DNA from: a virus
Length of the DNA stretch: 20,143 nt
IMG/VR virus record: IMGVR_UViG_3300020215_000157
Coordinates: 1-20,143 of that record
Direction: 5' to 3' (one strand)
Below the pieces are notes generated by a model, which saw nothing but the letters and a program-made list of their open reading frames with translations, ran no database searches and was not told where the DNA came from. The translations under genes were made by a program, and so were the position numbers. Positions 1-7,298 of this stretch are shown piece after piece (position 1 is the first letter of the stretch; each line of letters begins with the position of its first letter).

Positions 1-58
1 GCTGAAGGCCGCAGCATTGGCGCAGTTCAACGCGTACCATTCAATCTCGGGAGAATCT

Positions 59-310
59 ATGCAAGACCTGATCTACGGAACTTTGAGCGTAACGATGCAT
101 GTGCAAGTGCCGCAGACGATGGACGACAGCGAGAGAAGATTCAAGCCGGTTCGCGAAGTCCAACTGTGGAAGAAAGAGGCAATCACGATGGATGAAGCAA
201 AGCGACTTGCTGGAGACTTCGCAAAGCAGAATCATGCGATCCTGAACTTTGCAGTGCTGCGCATAGTCTGGCAGCCCGAAGCACAGGTAATTAAGGATTT
301 CGAAGTCTAG
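59..310 (+). CDS. Hypothetical small protein, possibly 5'-partial
   Basis: I do not recognise this 83-residue protein. It reads as a soluble alpha/beta protein: a beta-like N-terminal half (LSVTMHVQV, VREVQLWKK), a helix (MDEAKRLAGDFAKQ) and a hydrophobic strand (AILNFAVLRIVW). There is no signal peptide or membrane segment. I chose the ATG at 59 because GGGAG sits five bases upstream. The frame has no stop back to the window edge, and a TTG at 17 with a weak AAGG upstream is an alternative, so the true start may lie at 17 or outside the window. It precedes the packaging genes but is separated from them by a structured gap. Confidence 0.6.
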   Translation: MQDLIYGTLSVTMHVQVPQTMDDSERRFKPVREVQLWKKEAITMDEAKRLAGDFAKQNHAILNFAVLRIVWQPEAQVIKDFEV

Positions 311-328
311 CACTACCGAGCACGCTAC

Positions 329-371
329 GACCAGGAGATAGACATAAAGCAGAATCGTCTATCTCTTGGTC
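329..371 (+). other. Long stem-loop in intergenic gap
   Basis: Bases 329-342 pair with 358-371 over 14 positions. Thirteen are Watson-Crick pairs and one is a G-T (G-U in RNA) pair. The loop is 15 bases (343-357). No run of T follows the right arm, so it does not look like a standard rho-independent terminator. It begins 19 bases after the stop of the upstream gene, in the only gap over 150 bases in the window. It could be an RNA processing site, a 3' stabiliser, a rho-assisted terminator or part of a small RNA. The pairing is seen; the role is not known. Confidence 0.75.
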
Positions 372-375
372 TTCG

Positions 376-445
376 CTGCTCATCAAGCAGGTTCAAAAGA
401 CTTCTGCTGAAACCAACCGAGAGTTGCTACGTTGCACTTCGCAAC
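376..445 (+). other. Cluster of small inverted repeats in gap
   Basis: Downstream of the long stem-loop are several short hairpin options. CTGCT (376-380) pairs with AGCAG (386-390), and the same AGCAG can instead pair with a second CTGCT at 404-408, so the two pairings are mutually exclusive. GTTGC (431-435) pairs with GCAAC (441-445) around a five-base loop. With the stem at 329-371 they fill the gap at 311-481, where I find no credible ORF, tRNA or clear promoter. Five-base stems are common by chance, so this is weak on its own. Confidence 0.35.
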
Positions 446-481
446 CTTAAATGCAGGAAAGAACGAAGCGCGAGTGCAGAA

Positions 482-766
482 ATGTCTGAGAGATCTCCAT
501 TCTATTCGCTAATCGACGTCCTAAATCGTCGTTATTCGAATCCTTCTTCCCTTCTTATCCGCATTGCAGATGCAATCGCATACAGCGTCTCTATTCGAAC
601 GCAGCGAACGAAGATAGAAACAGCGAATAACTACGGCATACACGCGCCGATGCCGGGGGTAAGCACTTTTTTGCGGCTGGCCAGGGCAGAATCCTTTAAC
701 GACCTTCGCAGATTTCTAAACTTTGAAACCAAATTCAGGGTCGAAGAATCTTACTATTCTCCCTGA
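482..766 (+). CDS. Hypothetical protein, 94 aa
   Basis: This is an unrecognised 94-residue protein, basic and helix-rich in its N-terminal half (LIDVLNRRY, LLIRIADAIAY), followed by a Pro/Gly turn (HAPMPGVST) and another helical part (FNDLRRFLNFETKF). It shows no membrane segment, zinc ligands or known motif. The ATG at 482 lacks a convincing Shine-Dalgarno sequence, which lowers confidence. It is kept because the frame is open on the coding strand, ends just before the HTH gene at 809, and no better frame occupies the stretch. Confidence 0.5.
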   Translation: MSERSPFYSLIDVLNRRYSNPSSLLIRIADAIAYSVSIRTQRTKIETANNYGIHAPMPGVSTFLRLARAESFNDLRRFLNFETKFRVEESYYSP

Positions 767-808
767 TCCCTAGTTCCCCGTAGCTACGCACTCCAGTAAA
801 CTAGAAAC

Positions 809-1381
809 ATGATCGACAAAGAACGCGGCCTTCAGCTTTTAGGAACAGGTTTGGGGCCAACGGATGTAGCTACTGCACTCGGCTGCGATCCTTCCTATAT
901 TTCACAGCTCCTAATGGATCAGGAGTTTGCAACAAAAGTTCTGGCTTTGCGCGTGCAGAATCTTCAGGCGCATACGCTGCGAGATCGAAACATAGATGCA
1001 ATCGAAGATAAATTAATTGAAAAGCTGGAAGAGTCAGTTCAATGGCTTACGAAGCCTCGCGACATTCTTATGGCGTTTCAAATTCTAAATAATGCCAAAC
1101 GTCGCGGAGCTACAACGCAGGGCGGCCTGACGGTTAATAATCAGGTAGTTACGATTAACCTTCCGCCGGCTGCGAAAGAATACTACTTTCCAAAAATGAA
1201 CGCACAAGGGGAAGTAGTGCAAGTTGGCGAGCAGGTTACTGTAACTGCCAGCCTGCAGACGTTGATGCAAGATAGAATAAAGAAGAAATTAGCAGAGCCA
1301 ACCGCCGCTCAAGAAGGAGAACAGAATGGAAGCGAACGCCAAACAGCAGTCTTCGACGGAGAAATTACCGTTGCAGGATAG
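809..1381 (+). CDS. HTH protein, putative terminase small subunit
   Basis: This 190-residue protein has an N-terminal helix-turn-helix at about residues 12-37 (TDVATALGCDPSYISQLL), then a helical stretch with heptad-like spacing (about 50-100, IDAIEDKLIEKLEESVQWL), then a beta-like segment (VNNQVVTINLPP) and an acidic, Gln/Glu-rich C-terminal tail. Small terminases share that plan: DNA-binding head, helical oligomer core, and a tail that contacts the large subunit. It lies two small genes upstream of the large terminase, where a small subunit is expected. A regulator with the same fold is the main alternative. The ATG has no strong ribosome site. Its 3' end overlaps the next gene by 56 bases. 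Confidence 0.6.
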   Translation: MIDKERGLQLLGTGLGPTDVATALGCDPSYISQLLMDQEFATKVLALRVQNLQAHTLRDRNIDAIEDKLIEKLEESVQWLTKPRDILMAFQILNNAKRRGATTQGGLTVNNQVVTINLPPAAKEYYFPKMNAQGEVVQVGEQVTVTASLQTLMQDRIKKKLAEPTAAQEGEQNGSERQTAVFDGEITVAG

Positions 1382-1493
1382 AAAGGAAGTTGCAAAGCAG
1401 AATGATTGCGCCGTTAAAAAGCGCGATCAGGAACGTGCGCGCGAGATGCTGCTTGGCCTCCGTTTGCAGCTTTCGGAAATGGGAGTTGAATAA
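1326..1493 (+). CDS. Small charged protein, 55 aa, overlapping
   Basis: This short gene starts inside the 3' end of the HTH gene in another frame. The ATG has an excellent ribosome site, AAGGAGA with about six bases before the start, which is the main reason to accept it. The product is rich in Lys, Gln, Glu and Arg and probably helical in its second half (AREMLLGLRLQLSEMG). It has no membrane segment. Its TAA overlaps the next ATG as TAATG, so the two are likely translationally coupled. I do not recognise the family. Position suggests a packaging accessory protein, but nothing in the residues proves it. Confidence 0.65.
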   Translation: MEANAKQQSSTEKLPLQDRKEVAKQNDCAVKKRDQERAREMLLGLRLQLSEMGVE

Positions 1494-1660
1494 TGAGCGA
1501 ACAAACAATGACCCGTTTCGTAAAGATTGCTGCAAAGCGTCCTTCTGCAAAGGACTTCTGGGCTAAGGTGCGAGAAGTGGCGCCCGACGGGAAACAGCCA
1601 ACGCTGGCACTGCCGCTACTTCTGGCAATGACACGAACAAATGCCCGCTCCCGGAAGTAA
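1493..1660 (+). CDS. Small basic protein, 55 aa, before terminase
   Basis: The start codon shares a base with the preceding stop (TAATG), and GGGAG lies seven bases upstream. The product is small and basic, with an N-terminal helix (RFVKIAAKRPSAKDFWAKVREV) cut by Pro/Gly, a hydrophobic stretch (LALPLLLAM) and an Arg/Lys tail. It overlaps the start of the large terminase by 20 bases, so terminase translation probably depends on ribosomes finishing this gene. The hydrophobic stretch is too short for a sure membrane helix. No family is recognised. Confidence 0.6.
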   Translation: MSEQTMTRFVKIAAKRPSAKDFWAKVREVAPDGKQPTLALPLLLAMTRTNARSRK

Positions 1661-3257
1661 TAAATGGGAAGAAGCACTCGGCATGGATGCAGCTTCCGTC
1701 GCCGAGCAGAAGCTAAAAAAGGAGTTTGAAGAAAAAGACGCTGCAGCAATCGCGGCCGAAAGTTATAATTCGGAAGTTACCGTTAAGCACGGTGAAGCCT
1801 TTAATGCAGCAAAAGAAGATCTGAACTTCCTAGCAGCTATGGCATTACCGGGCGTCTTTCAGTATATGTATCCGGTCCTGTTTAAAGCTGCATGGAATCT
1901 CATGACGGGAGCAGCTAATAAGGTTCGCGACTTCACGCAGCTGTGCTTAGGCATTCCGCGTGGATTCGGTAAGACAACGCTGGTAAAACTCTTTATTCTG
2001 TATTGTATTCTTTTTACTAATAAGAAATTCGTCCTAGTAATCTCTGCAACTGGGCCGCATGCGGAAAACATTATCGCCGACGTATGCGATATGTTAAGTG
2101 AGCCAAATATAATTAAGATCTTTGGCGATTGGCGGGTGGGATTGGAAGTTGATCGTCAGGATCTAAAGAAATTCGCTTTTCGTGGTCGCACTGTAATTCT
2201 TGCTGGTTTGGGCGCCGAAGGAAATCTTCGAGGCATGAACCTAAAGAACGAGCGACCGGATATAATGATCTTCGAGGACGTACAGACTAGAGAATGCGCG
2301 GATTCAAAAGTGCAGTCGGACGCTCTGGAGCGGTGGATGGTAGGTACAGCCATGAAGGCGAAGTCTCCGCATGGTTGTTTCTTTCTCTTTGTTGGAAACA
2401 TGTATCCAACGCCTTATTCCATTCTTCGAAAACTAAAAAAGAATCCGAAGTGGACCAAGTTCATCTGTGGCGGAATTCTTCAGGACGGTACTTCCTTGTG
2501 GGAAGAACTGCAACCGATTTCGCAGCTCCTGTCCGAGCTGGACAACGATATCGAAATGGGTCACGAGGATATCTTCGCAGCGGAAGTTCTAAACGACGAA
2601 AACGCAAAACTGAATACGAAGGTAAATCTTGCTAAGATCAACGAGTGGCCATATACGGAAGTCGATCAGCCGCAAGGCAAATTCATCGTTATTGATCCTG
2701 CAACTAAGAAGAAGAATGCAGATCTTATCACCATCGCTGGTTTCGAAGTCTACGACGGTACTCCGTGTATTTCGCACATCGACGAAGGTGCTTATTCACC
2801 GATGGAAACAATTAAGCGCGCGCTGTATATGGGCTTGCAGAACCAAATCTTTCTTATCGGCGTCGAATCAACGGCGTATCAGAGTACTCTTCTATACTGG
2901 TTCGATTACGTGTGCAAGCAGCTGGATCTCGGAGGATTTCAGTTCGTCGAACTCCATACCGGCGGGTATTCGAAGAATTCTCGAATTACCAATGGAATTA
3001 AGATGATGAGCAAAGGAGAACTTCGTGTTCATCCGCTCGTTCGCGGGCAGGTAATAAATCAGCTTTCTGCTTGGAATCCGCTTAAGCGAGATAACGTCGA
3101 TGGTATTCTGGACGTAATCGCATATGCTCCCGCCATGCTGGAACTTTACGGTCACATGATGACCATAGAAGGTCAAGTGCTGGACCAAGAATACCACAAC
3201 GCGAAGGTACTTCCACCTTCCGAAGATAGTTTCCTTCCATCTACTAGCTTTGGTTAA
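1641..3257 (+). CDS. terL: Terminase large subunit (packaging ATPase/nuclease)
   Basis: This is the motor that cuts concatemeric DNA and pumps it into the prohead. At 538 residues it has the usual length. The ATPase half shows a Walker A-type loop PRGFGKTT (106-113) after a hydrophobic strand, and a Walker B strand DIMIFED (207-213) whose E212/D213 are the expected acidic pair. The nuclease half has an RNase H-like strand FIVIDPA with D352, a second acidic site GVES with E409, and DGILDVIAYA with D491: the three metal-binding acids of TerL nucleases. The start at 1641 has no good ribosome site and overlaps the previous gene by 20 bases. An in-frame ATG at 1683 is an alternative. The portal follows after 12 bases. 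Confidence 0.95.
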   Translation: MPAPGSNKWEEALGMDAASVAEQKLKKEFEEKDAAAIAAESYNSEVTVKHGEAFNAAKEDLNFLAAMALPGVFQYMYPVLFKAAWNLMTGAANKVRDFTQLCLGIPRGFGKTTLVKLFILYCILFTNKKFVLVISATGPHAENIIADVCDMLSEPNIIKIFGDWRVGLEVDRQDLKKFAFRGRTVILAGLGAEGNLRGMNLKNERPDIMIFEDVQTRECADSKVQSDALERWMVGTAMKAKSPHGCFFLFVGNMYPTPYSILRKLKKNPKWTKFICGGILQDGTSLWEELQPISQLLSELDNDIEMGHEDIFAAEVLNDENAKLNTKVNLAKINEWPYTEVDQPQGKFIVIDPATKKKNADLITIAGFEVYDGTPCISHIDEGAYSPMETIKRALYMGLQNQIFLIGVESTAYQSTLLYWFDYVCKQLDLGGFQFVELHTGGYSKNSRITNGIKMMSKGELRVHPLVRGQVINQLSAWNPLKRDNVDGILDVIAYAPAMLELYGHMMTIEGQVLDQEYHNAKVLPPSEDSFLPSTSFG

Positions 3258-3269
3258 AGGGGTAAAATC

Positions 3270-5372
3270 TTGTCCCGTCCGAATGAATCTTTTCCTCTTA
3301 CCAACAAACAAGTAACTGAGTCCATTGTAGACTACGCCCGCCATGCGCAGGAGTATCTACATTCGCATTTCTCTTTGCGCGAGCGGTTAGAAGATATCGA
3401 CCGCGACTATCAGCGCGAAGGAGATATGACTGTCGAGCAGCGGAAAGCAAGAAACGCTACTCGCGCCGGAGACAAGCGGAAGCGGACGAATTTAACCGTT
3501 CCAATCATTATGCCGCAGGTGGAATCTGCGCTCGGCTATTTCGCAGAAGTATTTGCGACTGGCTATCCGATCTTCGGAGTTGGCAGTTCTCCGGAATTCG
3601 ATGATGCAGCACTGGCGATGGAAACAATCATTGCCGAAAACGCCATTACCTTCGGTTGGGTGCCGCAACTTTTAATGTGGGCGCGAGATGGATATAAGTA
3701 TAATCTGAAAGCAGTGGAAGTTACGTGGGAAAGAAAGACCACCGCTGCAGTGGAAACCGACGAGAAGTTTTCTGCAATCAAACAAGGCAAGCCGGTAGAA
3801 GTAGTCGCAGAAGGCAATGCGATTAAGTGGATGAATCTCTACAATACCGTCTTCGATCCTCGCGTTGCACCGTGGAAGATTCATTCAGAAGGTGAATTCG
3901 CAGGCTATGTCGAACTTAAGTCTCGCGTCGAGCTTAAGCGGTATATAAACAATCTCTCCGGAAAGATTCCTCCTGCTGTAGCTCTCCGTGCATTCGAGTC
4001 TGGTTCTTCCGACGTAGGTGCAAGGTCGGTAAAAGATTTCGGATTCTATATTCCGCAGATCAATCCGGATATGCTATTGGATAAAGAATCCATTGGCACA
4101 TTCGACTGGATGGCGTGGGCAACGGAAGAAGCTCGCCGCAAGATCCAATATCGCAATGTATACGAAATGCTTACGCTCTATGCTCGCATCATTCCTTCCG
4201 ACTTCTCTCTTTTCGTTCCGCAAGACAACACGCCGCAAGTGTGGAAGTTTGTAATCATCAACAACCGCGTTCTGCTTCACGCCGAGCGTTGCACCAATGC
4301 GCACGACAACATTCCAATCATCTTCGGTCAGCCGATTATGGACGGTCTGGACTATCAGACCAAGTCGCTGGCGCAGAACGTGATTCCTTTCCAGGATCTG
4401 GCAACTGCAGCCATGAACGCAAACATTGCCAGCAAGCGAAAACTCATTCAAGATCGGATGTTCTATGACCCAACCAGAATCCGTGAATCCGATATCAACA
4501 ACGAAAACGCGAGCAGTAAAATCCCAGTACGTCCGTCCGCATACGGTAAAGGTATCAGTGAAGCCGTCCATCCTGTTCCATATCGCGATGAACTCAGCGG
4601 AAATCTCGTTCAGGAGACTGAACTCTATCTTCGCTACGCAAACGTCACCAACGGACAGAATCCAGCACAGCAAGGACAGTTTCAAAAAGGAAACAAAACA
4701 AGACACGAATACTCCGATGTAATGGGGCATTCGAACATGCGGAATAAGACGATGGCGCTTGTGGACGAGCACTCGTCGCTTACCGTAATCAAGGACATTC
4801 TCCGTTTAAATATTCTGCAATACCAGCCGGAAACAGAAATCTACAATCGTGAACGCGGTGTTTCGGTTAAAGTTAATCCGGTCGCTCTCCGCAAAGCTGC
4901 TGCAGTCTTTAAAATTTCCGACGGTATGCTGCCTTCGGACAAGATGCTGAATACGGAAGAGTTTCAAGTTGCTAGTCAGATTCTTGGCTCTTCTCCCGCC
5001 TTGGCGGCTGGATACCGTATGGAACAAGTCTTTTCGCATCTGTTTAAACAACGTGGCGTCGATCTTCGTCCGTTCGAAAAGACGGAAGCAGAAAAACAAT
5101 ACGAACAGCAGATGCAGGCGTGGCAGCAAGCATATGCGCAAGTTACTGCAGTTGCTGCTGGAATGAAGATGCCGGAAGGCGTCGATCCGATGCAGTGGAT
5201 GAAGCAAATCGAGCAGTTTATTAAAGCGTCGGTTCCCCCGATGCCGCAACCCCCTTCTCCGGAAATCGTGAAAAAACAAATGGAAGATCAAGCGCGTCGT
5301 CGAGGCGCAAGTCTTTCGGATATGATTAAAGCTGTTTCCGGGCAGAGTTCCAACCCCGCCGCTCAAGGATAG
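3270..5372 (+). CDS. Portal protein
   Basis: This would be the ring at the special capsid vertex through which DNA enters and leaves. The protein has 700 residues, in the range of podovirus portals. The N-terminal part (ERLEDIDRDYQRE, then TNLTVPIIMPQVESALGYFAEVF) and the middle part (MNLYNTVFDPRVAPW, IPIIFGQPIMDG, FQDLATAAMNANIASKR) match the layout of large portal proteins: clip/stem, then wing. The C-terminal 100 residues are Gln/Met-rich and helical (about 600-650), then Pro-rich, as in portal crown or barrel regions. The start is TTG, supported by AAAGGGG a few bases upstream. Position directly after the terminase supports the call. Confidence 0.9.
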   Translation: MSRPNESFPLTNKQVTESIVDYARHAQEYLHSHFSLRERLEDIDRDYQREGDMTVEQRKARNATRAGDKRKRTNLTVPIIMPQVESALGYFAEVFATGYPIFGVGSSPEFDDAALAMETIIAENAITFGWVPQLLMWARDGYKYNLKAVEVTWERKTTAAVETDEKFSAIKQGKPVEVVAEGNAIKWMNLYNTVFDPRVAPWKIHSEGEFAGYVELKSRVELKRYINNLSGKIPPAVALRAFESGSSDVGARSVKDFGFYIPQINPDMLLDKESIGTFDWMAWATEEARRKIQYRNVYEMLTLYARIIPSDFSLFVPQDNTPQVWKFVIINNRVLLHAERCTNAHDNIPIIFGQPIMDGLDYQTKSLAQNVIPFQDLATAAMNANIASKRKLIQDRMFYDPTRIRESDINNENASSKIPVRPSAYGKGISEAVHPVPYRDELSGNLVQETELYLRYANVTNGQNPAQQGQFQKGNKTRHEYSDVMGHSNMRNKTMALVDEHSSLTVIKDILRLNILQYQPETEIYNRERGVSVKVNPVALRKAAAVFKISDGMLPSDKMLNTEEFQVASQILGSSPALAAGYRMEQVFSHLFKQRGVDLRPFEKTEAEKQYEQQMQAWQQAYAQVTAVAAGMKMPEGVDPMQWMKQIEQFIKASVPPMPQPPSPEIVKKQMEDQARRRGASLSDMIKAVSGQSSNPAAQG

Positions 5373-5383
5373 AGGATTCGTAA

Positions 5384-5680
5384 ATGAAACAACTAGAACA
5401 CAGCTTCGAAGCTTGGAGTTTTACCGAAGAAGAAATTCCGCTCGTTCGGCACATTTCCGAAGAACATCGTCGGTATCTTAAAACCATTCTTGCAGATGCT
5501 GCAGAAGAGAAACTTCGTATTCCATTCGATCCGTATAAACCGCTGCTTTTCGCACAACATGAAGCGTATCTGCGCGGGCAGATGGATATTCTTGCAATGC
5601 TCATTTCTGATTCCGATCTCGCAAGACCGAAATTAGTAGCTGCAGCAGAAGACGCATCCACCCAACCAGGAAAGGACTAA
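5384..5680 (+). CDS. Hypothetical protein between portal and scaffold
   Basis: This acidic 98-residue protein is not recognised. It is predicted mainly helical: a central stretch (EEHRRYLKTILADAAEEKL) and a second helix (LFAQHEAYLRGQMDILAMLI). It has no membrane segment. AGAGGA upstream of the ATG is a good ribosome site. It starts 11 bases after the portal stop, and the scaffold-like gene starts 3 bases after it, so co-translation is likely. Small helical proteins at this spot in other phages can be head assembly factors, but that is only context. Confidence 0.75.
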   Translation: MKQLEHSFEAWSFTEEEIPLVRHISEEHRRYLKTILADAAEEKLRIPFDPYKPLLFAQHEAYLRGQMDILAMLISDSDLARPKLVAAAEDASTQPGKD

Positions 5681-5683
5681 ACC

Positions 5684-6559
5684 ATGCTTATCTCCGGCCA
5701 GAAGTTTTCCAAACAGAACTCTATCTTCGATATGTTTCGTAGCGGAGGCGGTGGACAGCCGCAACAAGCTCCGCAGAATCAACCGCAACAGCAGCCGCTT
5801 AATGGCGGTGGAACTGGCGGTAATGTAAATGTTCCGAATGGAACTGGGCAGCAAACACCGAATACGCAACAACAGCAGCAACAGCAACCGAATTCCGACG
5901 ATACGAACAAATCCCCACTTGCCGAGTTTACGGGCCTGTGGGATAGTCCTCCTGCGCCCAAAGAGGGCGAAGCAATTCCCCCCGATTGGAACGATCATGG
6001 TTCTATCGTTCCTAAAATCAATGTAGACCCGAAGAAGTTGATGGAATCCGCAAGGAAAATCGACTTCAGCAGGGCTCTTAATCAAGACCGCGTCAAAGCT
6101 GCACTTGGTGGCGATATTGGTGCATTTAATGAAGTAATCAATAGCGCGCTGCAAGCTTCTTTCGCGAATCAAGCAATGACCATGAGCCGCATGGCAGAAA
6201 CCATGATGGCACAGATGGCGGAAAAGCTTTACTCCGGTGCTCTCCCGCATCATTTCCGCAAACATCAGGTCAACCAAACCATAGATTCAGAAAACCCAAT
6301 TTTCACTGATCCTGCAGTTGCTCCCATGCTTGAAATGGTAAAGGGGCAAATGCAGCTTAAGTATCCCAAAGCTTCCGCCAAAGAAATCTCGGATATGGCA
6401 AAGAAGTATATCTCCGGATTTGCAACTGCTGTTTCCGGTGGCAAAGGAGATGGCGGCGTAGGAACGGGGAAACCGGGCAAAGGTGGAAACAACAATGCTG
6501 GCGGAGAAGGAATGGATTGGCTCGCTTTTGCCGATATGTCCACTCCGACGCAACAGTAA
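5684..6559 (+). CDS. Putative scaffolding protein, Q-rich N-terminus
   Basis: This 291-residue protein would guide capsid assembly and then leave the prohead. The case rests on position, between portal and major capsid genes, and on composition: a low-complexity Gly/Gln/Asn/Pro N-terminal third (about 20-85, including seven Gln in a row from residue 62), a helical Met/Ala-rich middle (about 125-185, MTMSRMAETMMAQMAEKL), another helix (MLEMVKGQMQLKYPKASAKEISDMAKKY is the region around 215-240), and a Gly/Lys-rich tail before a short end motif (MDWLAFADM). Disordered ends with a helical core and a short C-terminal capsid-binding segment fit scaffolds. A minor internal head protein is the alternative. 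The ribosome site is AAAGGA. Confidence 0.7.
   Translation: MLISGQKFSKQNSIFDMFRSGGGGQPQQAPQNQPQQQPLNGGGTGGNVNVPNGTGQQTPNTQQQQQQQPNSDDTNKSPLAEFTGLWDSPPAPKEGEAIPPDWNDHGSIVPKINVDPKKLMESARKIDFSRALNQDRVKAALGGDIGAFNEVINSALQASFANQAMTMSRMAETMMAQMAEKLYSGALPHHFRKHQVNQTIDSENPIFTDPAVAPMLEMVKGQMQLKYPKASAKEISDMAKKYISGFATAVSGGKGDGGVGTGKPGKGGNNNAGGEGMDWLAFADMSTPTQQ
5867..5887 (+). repeat. CAA/CAG triplet tract encoding poly-Gln
   Basis: Seven consecutive CAA or CAG codons encode Gln residues 62-68 of the scaffold-like protein. The two codons are interspersed, which makes slippage less likely than in a pure repeat. Shorter Gln runs lie upstream in the same disordered segment. Confidence 0.85.
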
Positions 6560-6589
6560 AACCCTTTTTCAACTTCAAGAGGAATTTTC

Positions 6590-7279
6590 ATGCTCGCGCG
6601 TGGAATGATTAGCCAAGGCGGGATTCCTGCCAGGCAAGCTGGTCCCGGAGATGTTCTTGCTTCCGGTGAAGTAATTGCTGCACTTGCAACCGATGCGAAC
6701 TCCACCATCACTGGTGCGATGATCGCAGGTGGAATTCTGAACCGTACTGGCATGACTGCTGGTCGGACAGACACCACCGATACTGCACAGAACGTTCTCA
6801 CTGCTCTCGGTGGAAACGACTTTGCAGTAAACGTGATTCCTGGTACGACGTTCCGATTCACGTATCGTCAGTCGGCTGGATTTGCGACTACGTGGGGTCA
6901 CGGTCGTGGCTGGATTGCTGGCACTGGCACGCTGGATGTTACGGCGTCGCGGATCAAAGAATTTCTCATTGAAGTTCTGAATTCCACGCCAGAAGTTACC
7001 ACCAACTGCGGTACGACGAATGCTTCAGCGACAGTAACGCTGGATGTTCCGCAGCCGGCTGGTACGATCACCTCCGGAATGCTGGTTACTGGAACTGGCA
7101 TTACCGCAGGAACGCGAGTTGCTGGTGTGCATTACGGCTCCAGTTCCACGCGCAGCAACACCGACAAGATCTGCTCCATTACTTTGGACGCCAATGCAAC
7201 AGCGACTACTGCTTCCGGTGTTTCTCTCATCTTCTCTCCGGTCCTGCGCATCAACGGGCTTGGCGAGCGCACTCTTTAA
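6590..7279 (+). CDS. Head protein with Ig-like C-terminal region
   Basis: This 229-residue protein precedes the major capsid gene and has a strong ribosome site (GAGG). The N-terminal half (1-125) has Gly/Ala-rich turns (TITGAMIAGGILNRTGMT), a beta strand FRFTYRQSAGF and the segment WGHGRGWIAGTGTLDVTA. The C-terminal half (about 130-229) is Thr/Ser/Gly-rich with alternating hydrophobics and the turn motif SGMLVTGTGITAGT, typical of Ig-like beta-sandwich modules on phage particles. A capsid decoration or minor head protein is the likeliest role. It has no protease residues. The function is inferred from position and composition. Confidence 0.65.
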   Translation: MLARGMISQGGIPARQAGPGDVLASGEVIAALATDANSTITGAMIAGGILNRTGMTAGRTDTTDTAQNVLTALGGNDFAVNVIPGTTFRFTYRQSAGFATTWGHGRGWIAGTGTLDVTASRIKEFLIEVLNSTPEVTTNCGTTNASATVTLDVPQPAGTITSGMLVTGTGITAGTRVAGVHYGSSSTRSNTDKICSITLDANATATTASGVSLIFSPVLRINGLGERTL

Positions 7280-7298
7280 TCAAGGGAGATTTTAACCA

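Noticed and set aside
386-408. GTTCAAA in the gap, like a tRNA T-loop
   Set aside because: The flanking bases do not form a five-pair T-stem and no acceptor or anticodon arm fits around it.
4074-4772. Open frame on the - strand opposite the portal gene (232 codons)
   Set aside because: Same reasons: antisense to a well-supported gene, no motif, no good ribosome site seen and no operon partner.
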